Shown here in pieces: positions 55,763 to 64,000 of a stretch of DNA of 64,000 nt (positions within the stretch are counted from its first letter, which is position 1; each line of letters begins with the position of its first letter). Location of the stretch: the NCBI RefSeq assembly GCF_006974125.1, contig NZ_CP037858.1:3348001-3412000 (forward strand), written 5' to 3'. The position numbers were made by a program, and so were the translations under genes. The notes below the pieces were generated by a model. It was not told the origin of the DNA. It did not search any database and saw only the letters and a program-made list of their open reading frames with translations. The DNA is from Stenotrophomonas maltophilia (lineage in GTDB: Bacteria > Pseudomonadota > Gammaproteobacteria > Xanthomonadales > Xanthomonadaceae).

Positions 55763-57406
55763 TCAGAGCTCGATGTCTTCCGCACCCGGGGTAGCGGCCG
55801 GGAAGTCGCTTTCCGGCTGGGCCGGCTTGAACGGATCCGACGGCTGGCTGGCCAGCGCCTTCAGGGCCGCGGCAATGCCGGCACCATAGGCTGGGTCGGC
55901 CTTGCTGCAGTTGTCGATGTGGCGCTGCTTGATGAAGTCCGGCGCATCGCCCAGGGCGCGGGCGGTGTTGGCGAACAGGCGGTCCTTCTGGGCCTGGTTG
56001 TAGCTGCGGAACAGCGCACCGGGCTGGCTGAAGTAGTCGGCGTCATCCTCGCGGAAGTTCCAGAAGTCGGCGTCACCGCGGATCTTCATTGGCGGCTCGC
56101 GATACTCCGGCTGCTCCTGCCACTGGCCGTAGCTGTTCGGCTCGTAGTGCGGCAGGCCACCGTAGTTGCCGTCCACGCGCATCGCACCGTCGCGGTGGTT
56201 GCTGTGCACCGGGCAGCGCGCGGCGTTCACCGGAATCTGGTGGTGGTTCACGCCCAGGCGGTAACGCTGCGCATCGGAGTAGGCGAACAGGCGCGCCTGC
56301 AGCATCTTGTCCGGCGACGGACCGATGCCCGGCACCAGGTTGCTCGGTGCGAATGCCGATTGCTCTACGTCCTGGTACCAGTTGACCGGGTTGCGGTTCA
56401 GTTCGAACTGGCCCACTTCGATCAGCGGATAGTCGCTCTTCGGCCACACTTTGGTCAGGTCGAACGGGTGCACGCGGTAGGTTTCCGCATCCAGTTCCGG
56501 CATGACCTGGATGAACAGCTTCCACTTCGGGAAGTCGCCCTTCTCGATCGCAGCGAACAGGTCGCGGCCGTGGCTTTCGCGGTCATGGCCGACCAGGATC
56601 TGCGCCTGCGCGTCGGTCAGCGATTCGATGCCCTGCTGGCTGACGAAGTGGAACTTCACCCAGAAGCGCTCGCTGTCGGCGTTGGTGAAGCTGTAGGTAT
56701 GCGAGCCGAAACCGTGCATGTGGCGGAAGCTGCGCGGAATGCCGCGGTCGCTCATCACCACGGTCACCTGCAGCAGCGCTTCGGGCAGCAGCGTCCAGAA
56801 GTCCCAGTTGTTGCGCGCGCTGCGCAGGTTGGTGTGCGGGTCGCGCTTGACCGCCTTGTTGAGGTCGGCGAACTTGCGCGGGTCGCGCAGGAAGAACACC
56901 GGCGTGTTGTTGCCGACCAGGTCCCAGTTGCCTTCTTCGGTGTAGAACTTCAGTGCGAAGCCGCGGATGTCGCGTTCGGCGTCGGCGGCGCCACGCTCGC
57001 CGGCCACGGTGGTGAAGCGGGCGAACATCTCGGTCTGCTTGCCGACCTTCTCGAACAGCTTGGCGCGGGTGTACTTGCTGATGTCGTGGGTGACGGTGAA
57101 GGTACCGAACGCGCCCGAGCCCTTGGCGTGCATGCGGCGCTCGGGAATGATCTCGCGGTTGAGGTTGGCCAGCTTCTCAAGCAGCCACACGTCTTCCATC
57201 AGCAGCGGGCCGCGCGGGCCGGCGGTCTTGCTGTTCTGGTTGTCCACCACCGGTGCGCCGAAGGCCGTGGTCATCGGCGTGACCGGGTCATCGCCGTGCT
57301 TCTGCTTGGGCGTGGTGCTCAGCTCGCGCTGCTGCTCGGCGCCCTGCTCCGGCGACGGGGCGGTGTGATACGGGCACTTGGCGTTGTTGTTGTCGGACTG
57401 GCTCAT
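55763..57406 (-). CDS. katA: Monofunctional haem catalase
   Basis: Breaks down hydrogen peroxide. 547 aa, small-subunit type. Distal His in [16 protein letters not shown], distal Asn in [11 protein letters not shown], proximal Tyr motif [14 protein letters not shown], and QIPVNAARC. An N-terminal extension ([20 protein letters not shown]) with a CPYH motif precedes the core. Which catalase paralogue it is (katA or katB naming) is uncertain. The upstream gap has ATAG and CTAT half-sites of OxyR type, but not with full spacing. Confidence 0.93.
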   Translation of the reverse strand: MSQSDNNNAKCPYHTAPSPEQGAEQQRELSTTPKQKHGDDPVTPMTTAFGAPVVDNQNSKTAGPRGPLLMEDVWLLEKLANLNREIIPERRMHAKGSGAFGTFTVTHDISKYTRAKLFEKVGKQTEMFARFTTVAGERGAADAERDIRGFALKFYTEEGNWDLVGNNTPVFFLRDPRKFADLNKAVKRDPHTNLRSARNNWDFWTLLPEALLQVTVVMSDRGIPRSFRHMHGFGSHTYSFTNADSERFWVKFHFVSQQGIESLTDAQAQILVGHDRESHGRDLFAAIEKGDFPKWKLFIQVMPELDAETYRVHPFDLTKVWPKSDYPLIEVGQFELNRNPVNWYQDVEQSAFAPSNLVPGIGPSPDKMLQARLFAYSDAQRYRLGVNHHQIPVNAARCPVHSNHRDGAMRVDGNYGGLPHYEPNSYGQWQEQPEYREPPMKIRGDADFWNFREDDADYFSQPGALFRSYNQAQKDRLFANTARALGDAPDFIKQRHIDNCSKADPAYGAGIAAALKALASQPSDPFKPAQPESDFPAATPGAEDIEL

Positions 57407-57556
57407 CGGCTGGCTCCTGGTGGCGGTGAAGACGTGGGAGAAACATCTTCACTCGACTTTAGCTATGGCCAGATGAAATGAATAATCGAATGATTCGTTC
57501 AGGTTGATAGATTCTGTCAATTGAAATGCAGAATCGGATTTGCGGAATCTTTCGAC

Positions 57557-57584
57557 GGGCCTCCCGCACGGTAGCGGGAGGCCC
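57557..57584 (-). terminator. Terminator after mutS
   Basis: GGGCCTCCCGC / GCGGGAGGCCC, 11 bp with a 6-nt loop, just beyond the mutS stop; lies between mutS and the catalase promoter region (57407-57556). Confidence 0.75.
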
Positions 57585-57600
57585 TTGCCGTTTGCTGCGG

Positions 57601-60192
<2,592 letters not shown>

Positions 60193-60327
60193 GGGACTCG
60201 TGGATCTGGGCGTCCGGCCGCGCCGGAGGGCGGCGGCAGCGGAGCAGGTACAGGGCCGTCCATGGTAACTGCTGGGGCCGGTGGACGCCGCTGCGGTTGG
60301 CGGGCACTCCCCGTGCAGGGCACGCAG

Positions 60328-60720
60328 TCAGGCCGGAACCAGGGTGATCTGCCGGTGGCTGGCGAAGATCTCCATCACGATCTCGAAGTAGGTCGGGCCT
60401 TCGCCCCGTTGCAGCGTGTCCAGCTGGCGGGCAATGGCCTGCGTATTGAAGCTGCCCGGTGTGTCGAGCTTGGCCTGCAGCCATTGGCGGGTGGTCTCCA
60501 CGCCCAGGGCCGTGCGGCTGTGGGCGATATCGCGCCAGATCAGCGTGGCCTGCGCCTGGCCGGCCAACGCGCCATAGCCGCCATGCAACAGATCGTCCAG
60601 AGCATCCAGGCTCGGTCCGAGCTGCCAGTCCTCGCCGGCCATGAACACGCGGTTGATCTCCGCGTACAGGCTGGCGATGTCATTGATGGCGCTGCCTTCG
60701 ATCTGCAGGACGAGTTTCAT
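60328..60720 (-). CDS. Barstar-like (ribonuclease inhibitor) family protein
   Basis: 130 aa. Matches the barstar fold pattern: INDIASLYAEINRVF, SLDALDDLLHGGYG (barstar helix 2 region with acidic residues) and ATLIWRDIAHSRTALG, then a family-specific extension ending TYFEIVMEIFASHRQITLV. No barnase-like toxin gene is visible next to it. Either an orphan immunity gene or a housekeeping barstar-domain protein. Confidence 0.8.
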   Translation of the reverse strand: MKLVLQIEGSAINDIASLYAEINRVFMAGEDWQLGPSLDALDDLLHGGYGALAGQAQATLIWRDIAHSRTALGVETTRQWLQAKLDTPGSFNTQAIARQLDTLQRGEGPTYFEIVMEIFASHRQITLVPA

Positions 60721-60729
60721 GCGCCACTG

Positions 60730-61095
60730 TAGCGTTGCCTGCGGCCCTCCGCTGGCCTTCAACACAGGAACCAGGACCCGGAATAGTCCGGGCGGCCTTG
60801 ATCATGGAATCGGTTCTACGACTGGAAAGCGTGTCAAGCATGCAATGACACATGCGCTTCCAAACCCCGCAACGTCGACGCATGCCGTTTTTTTCGTTGC
60901 GGATGGAGCCTGGTTGATTTCTCTCGTTGCCGAGACCGGGAGAATGAAGGGAACGGCGATGCCTGGAGATTCGGGAGCACACATCGGCCCAACGGGGCGA
61001 GTGATCAGCCTTGCTGGCGGGAACAACGCGAGAACTATTGTTGAACCTGGTGCCAGCAAAATAAAATTCGGGTGTCACTGTACGGTGAGGTGTTG
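60730..61095. other. Gap with unexplained, gene-like but undecided sequence
   Basis: Between the barstar-like gene and the zinc-ribbon gene. A plus-strand frame through 60850-61077 reads protein-like text (MPGDSGAHIGPTGRVISLAG and GNNARTIVEPGASKIKFGC) without a start I can defend, and the opposite strand is also open (60802-61059). It may be the 3' end of a lost toxin gene. Lower GC than the core. Confidence 0.4.
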
Positions 61096-61305
61096 GTGAT
61101 CTGTCCACGTTGTGAGCAAGGTGAGATGCTTGAGGCTCACGTCAAGGAGAGTGGTGTTCAGATATTTGTCTGCGACGAATGTGATGCCTTCTGGTTTTCT
61201 TTGATGGATATCGGCGTTTCTCCGTTCAGGGATCTTGAGACGTATCTTGAGGAGAATTCGATTGCTCCATTTTGGGAGTCAATTTCCGTGGATGAGCGCC
61301 GGTGA
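61096..61305 (+). CDS. Small zinc-ribbon protein of unknown function
   Basis: 69 aa. Two CxxC pairs (ICPRCEQG and VCDECDAFW) spaced by about 24 residues should bind one zinc ion; the rest is acidic (FRDLETYLEEN, WESISVDERR). The GTG at 61096 follows GGTGAGG; an in-frame GTG at 61072 is also possible. Single-domain proteins like this are common in toxin-immunity arrays, which fits the surroundings, but the role is unproven. Confidence 0.7.
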   Translation: MICPRCEQGEMLEAHVKESGVQIFVCDECDAFWFSLMDIGVSPFRDLETYLEENSIAPFWESISVDERR

Positions 61306-61457
61306 TGCTTTGATGCACGTGAGTGAGTGGGCGAAGATGGCCGCCAGCCGCGAAGTGCTGGCGAAGGAACTATCCGTCTGAAGGTGGATGTCTTCGCTAT
61401 CCAGCGCAGGGCGGTTGCGCCCGATCGGCCGCAAGCGGCATCCCAAGGAGCCTATTG

Positions 61458-61919
61458 ATGAGTGACGCGTTTGAGATTGTCATGGAGGCGGTCCCATCGG
61501 TTCATGTGTCCACGCTGCTGGAGGAGATGGCCCGCATGGCTGAGTCCGTTTCGTCGACCGGGTGGGAAGGTGAACCCATCGCGGCTGGCGAGCACTCTGC
61601 AGGACGTTTCCATGAGTTTCCGTATGGCTCATGCATGGCCCAACAAGTAAAGGGCTTCCGATTGGGCTCGGCTGTTCATATTCCCATGCTGTTGATTCGT
61701 GTCATCAGGTTTGAAGGAATGGTGAGCATCGAACTGTCATTCGATATGGAGTGGGCGGATATCGGTGTCGCGATGTCGGAACTCCAACGGCATTTTCTGG
61801 AATTGAAGACGCTGAGTGGATCGCGAACCGTATACGGTGGCATGGAGCCCGCTCAGGATCTGGAGACCAGATTCTTCACTGACGATGAGTGCGGTCCCTT
61901 GGGGGTCACCGGTGCCTGA
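61458..61919 (+). CDS. Hypothetical cytoplasmic protein, immunity-like context
   Basis: 153 aa, AAGGAG before the ATG, no signal peptide or membrane segment. Alternating beta strands and helices: VHIPMLLIRVIRFEGMVSIELSFDMEWADIGVAMSELQRHF. No recognised family. Codon use is less GC-biased than core genes. It sits between a zinc-ribbon gene and a DUF596 gene, so an orphan immunity protein is the best guess. Confidence 0.62.
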   Translation: MSDAFEIVMEAVPSVHVSTLLEEMARMAESVSSTGWEGEPIAAGEHSAGRFHEFPYGSCMAQQVKGFRLGSAVHIPMLLIRVIRFEGMVSIELSFDMEWADIGVAMSELQRHFLELKTLSGSRTVYGGMEPAQDLETRFFTDDECGPLGVTGA

Positions 61920-62102
61920 TTCAGGCCGGGGATCGCTGTCCTGCGAGGGAGTGGCTTGGCTCTCTGAAAGGCTTGCGACCATTCACGATGAGCAGAGGGA
62001 GATTCGCCCAGTTCGCGGGCGAACATGTCGTCCTCCGCATGGGAGAGCTGTTCCTGGCGTTCCATTGTTGATGGAGATGGCGTTGCGGAGGAGCGCGCTG
62101 CA

Positions 62103-62450
62103 ATGATGCCTGAGGTTGTCAGGAATGTTCTTCATTACTCCTATGGCTATTCCATGGGGTCACTGTGGATCAACATGAACGTTGAGTTGGAGGGGCGTGA
62201 CGTCACCTTCGAGCAGCAGACGGAAGCGTTCTTTTCGATGCTGAAGTTGCTGATGATGGAAGGTAAGCTGAAGCTGGCTTCGCAAGGCGTCTTCGCCGAT
62301 GGGGATGTTGATGGGCAGTTGGGTGCGCTTCGCCGCGCATGGCCGGCCGCCAGAGATCAGGCGGATCTCGATGAGCACGGGTTCTGGTTCCTTTCGGATG
62401 CGCCGTTTGGATTGGTCTGGATGTCACCTGAAGGCGACGTCTGGAGCTGA
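62103..62450 (+). CDS. DUF596 family protein
   Basis: 115 aa. The DUF596 pattern is clear: YSYGYSMGSLWINMNVE, FEQQTEAFFSMLKLLMMEGKLKL, a DGQLGALRRAWP helix and a final GFWFLSDAPFGLVWMSPEGD. DUF596 proteins are small, cytoplasmic and often found beside contact-dependent or type VI toxin genes. The ATG at 62103 or 62106. Weak ribosome site. Confidence 0.75.
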   Translation: MMPEVVRNVLHYSYGYSMGSLWINMNVELEGRDVTFEQQTEAFFSMLKLLMMEGKLKLASQGVFADGDVDGQLGALRRAWPAARDQADLDEHGFWFLSDAPFGLVWMSPEGDVWS

Positions 62451-62511
62451 AATGCCTGATGCCGCTGCGGCAGTGTGCTCCTGAGGATGTCTGTGGCATC
62501 CAATGGAAACT

Positions 62512-62779
62512 TCAGGGGGGCACGTTGCTCACCCGGCCACTGCAGAGGCGGGTCTCATGCGGGTATGTGTGCGATGTTCGGACGGTACATGCATTCTGTT
62601 GCATTGATTCATCGACATGCGGTTCCCACAGCCGGTTTCGTGAGCTGCGCGTGACGATAATCACCAGTCCCTCGTCATTCCGATATTCCTGAAAGATATA
62701 GCGCTTGCCGTTCCGGGTGCGTTTCACACCTGTCTGCACAGTTCCAGAGTTTTGGATCGATATAATAATATCGACCCAT
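62512..62779 (-). pseudogene. Possible remnant of a toxin C-terminus (minus strand)
   Basis: One minus-strand frame reads KRTRNGKRYIFQEYRNDEGL and VIIVTRSSRNRLWEPHVDES; another in the same place starts MGRYYYIDPKLWNCADRCET from an ATG at 62779. Both look like pieces of real protein, as if one gene were frameshifted. No ribosome site fits the long frame, which runs into the chemoreceptor gene. Low confidence. Confidence 0.35.
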
Positions 62780-62805
62780 AAAGTTTCCCCAGCCTGCGCC
62801 GCCAT
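62779..62805 (+). promoter_or_regulatory. Sigma-28 (FliA) promoter of the chemoreceptor gene
   Basis: TAAAGTTT at 62779-62786 is the exact FliA -35, then 11 nt, then GCCGCCAT at 62798-62805 (5 of 8 to GCCGATAA). The distance to the ATG at 62837 is normal. Just upstream, 62757-62774 holds TCGATAT-AATA-ATATCGA, a possible operator. Confidence 0.75.
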
Positions 62806-62836
62806 CGATCGTACGGCCATGATCAAGGGAATTGAG

Positions 62837-64000
62837 ATGCTCGCCTTACGCAACCTCCGAGTGGGATCCCGGCTGGGTGCCGGGTTTGGTCTGCTGCTGC
62901 TGTTCATCGTGGCCATCGTCGGCCTGGCGCTGTACGGAAATCACCTGAAGTCTGCCCAGTTCGAGAAAGTGGTGGACGTCAACATGGTGAAGATGCGGCT
63001 GTTGAACGACATGCTGGATACCAACAACGCAGTGTTGATGCACCGCCGGCTGATGGTGATCAAGCGTGGCGAGGATTTCGACAAGGATTATCAGAAGGCG
63101 CAGGAGCTGTCGCGGACCTACGACGGCATCTGGGCCAAATACATCAAGATTCCGCGTGATGCCACCGGCGATACCCTGGTTGCGAAGATCGACGCGGCAC
63201 GCAAGGCCACCGATGCCTCCACCCAGCATCTGCACGAGCGTATGAAGGCCGGTGATTTCGACGGCGCGGCCAAGGAACTGCTCGCCGAGCATGGGCTGGC
63301 AACCGCTTGGAACGAGGCCATCTCGACATTGCTGCGGCATCAGGAAGCGCTGACCGAGCGCAGCCGCGAGGAATACCGTTCAACCGAATCCTGGACCGGC
63401 ACGTTGTCGATCGTGTTCGGTGCGTTGAGCCTGGTACTGGGCTCGCTGGCCGCGTGGGCCATCACCCGCAGCCTGACCCGCCCGCTGGAGGGTGCGGTGA
63501 AGCTGGCCGACGGCATCGCCAACGGGCGGCTGGACAACAGCATCGACGCGTCCGGCAACGATGAGGTGACGCAGCTGCTCAGGTCGATGCAGCGCATGCA
63601 GGCGCAGTTGCAGTCGGTGATGGCGGCGCAGGGCGAGCTGGCCCGCCAGCACGATGCGGGCAGCCTCAGCTATCGCATGGACGAGAGTGCCTTCCCCGGC
63701 GACTACGGGCGCATGGTACATGAGACCAATGCGCTGGTCGGTTCGCACGTGCAGGTGCAGAACCGGCTGATCGAGGTGATGAAGCACTATGCCCGTGGCG
63801 ACCTGTCGGTGGACATGGATCCGTTGCCGGGCGAGAAGGCGGCGATCACCCAGGCAATGGACGAGACCAAGACCAGCCTGTCGGCGATCAACAGCGAGAT
63901 CCGCCGGCTGGCGACGGCCGCGGCGGCAGGCGACTTCAGCCTGCGCGGCGATGAAGATCGCTTCGCCTATGATTTCCGCGACATGGTGGCCGGGCTCAAT
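62837..64000 (+). CDS. Methyl-accepting chemotaxis protein, N-terminal part (3' end outside window)
   Basis: 388 codons in the window with no stop. Short basic N-terminus, TM1 at about 12-33, a periplasmic four-helix-bundle ligand domain (KVVDVNMVKMRLLNDMLDTN...) to about 185, TM2 near 186-206 (SIVFGALSLVLGSLAAWAIT), HAMP (RSLTRPLEGAVKLADGIANG), then a second HAMP-like segment (YARGDLSVDMDPLPGEKAAI). The signalling domain lies beyond the edge. A FliA promoter places it in the flagellar-chemotaxis regulon. The same layout is known for the repeated Tsr-type receptors of Xanthomonadaceae. Confidence 0.92.
   Translation, partial: MLALRNLRVGSRLGAGFGLLLLFIVAIVGLALYGNHLKSAQFEKVVDVNMVKMRLLNDMLDTNNAVLMHRRLMVIKRGEDFDKDYQKAQELSRTYDGIWAKYIKIPRDATGDTLVAKIDAARKATDASTQHLHERMKAGDFDGAAKELLAEHGLATAWNEAISTLLRHQEALTERSREEYRSTESWTGTLSIVFGALSLVLGSLAAWAITRSLTRPLEGAVKLADGIANGRLDNSIDASGNDEVTQLLRSMQRMQAQLQSVMAAQGELARQHDAGSLSYRMDESAFPGDYGRMVHETNALVGSHVQVQNRLIEVMKHYARGDLSVDMDPLPGEKAAITQAMDETKTSLSAINSEIRRLATAAAAGDFSLRGDEDRFAYDFRDMVAGLN

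Noticed and set aside
57407..57556. OxyR operator upstream of the catalase gene
   Set aside because: ATAG and CTAT half-sites exist (near 57462 and 57510), but the four-element spacing of an OxyR site is not met.

Overview
The window is GC-rich, dense chromosomal DNA of a gammaproteobacterium of the Xanthomonadaceae, most probably Stenotrophomonas (S. maltophilia complex). The basis is the family-typical gene neighbourhoods (rplU-rpmA-obg; murJ-ribF-ileS-lspA-ispH; rpsP-rimM-trmD-rplS), the high GC codon usage, and numerous short palindromes headed by GTAG that match the SMAG/REP elements described in S. maltophilia. The assignment rests on recognition, not on a database search.

Layout. 1-12.1 kb is core: the 5' three quarters of uvrA (minus), rplU-rpmA, obg, rpsT (minus), then the tightly overlapping murJ, ribF, ileS, lspA, ispH run. 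12.3-16.6 kb holds an M61 peptidase, a YhhN-like membrane protein and two membrane/exported proteins of unknown function. 16.6-24.0 kb is a surface-signalling block: fecI-, fecR- and fecA-like genes (minus), divergent from a 959-aa autotransporter whose passenger begins with a ClpP/crotonase-like fold. ldhA and a tRNA-Thr(CGU) follow. 25.6-29.5 kb is an accessory patch: an HNH nuclease gene broken by a single in-frame TGA, a lipoprotein, a small secreted RHS-core protein with a zincin-like toxin tip, its TonB_C-like neighbour, and small exported proteins. 30.5-34.5 kb is cyoABCD (bo3-type quinol oxidase) with His-rich tails on three subunits. A repeat-filled gap and an MHYT-GGDEF-EAL protein come next, then radA, an HSP90-family ATPase paired with a TPR protein, a CcsA-like membrane protein, ffh, a nitronate-monooxygenase-like gene overlapping a class IV aminotransferase (pabC-like), and rpsP-rimM-trmD-rplS. 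50-60.7 kb carries two DUF1801 genes, a MATE pump, hslR, a GH5 glycosidase, a DUF937 protein, a catalase, mutS and a barstar-like inhibitor. 60.7-62.8 kb is a second, lower-GC accessory patch of orphan small genes that look like immunity or toxin remnants. The window ends in the 5' part of a chemoreceptor gene preceded by a good sigma-28 (FliA) promoter.

The most interesting items are the HSP90-TPR gene pair, the ClpP-like autotransporter next to a FecIR system, the stand-alone RHS-zincin protein, and repeats that supply the stop codons of neighbouring genes (YhhN, its convergent neighbour, the pabC-like gene and the MATE pump).
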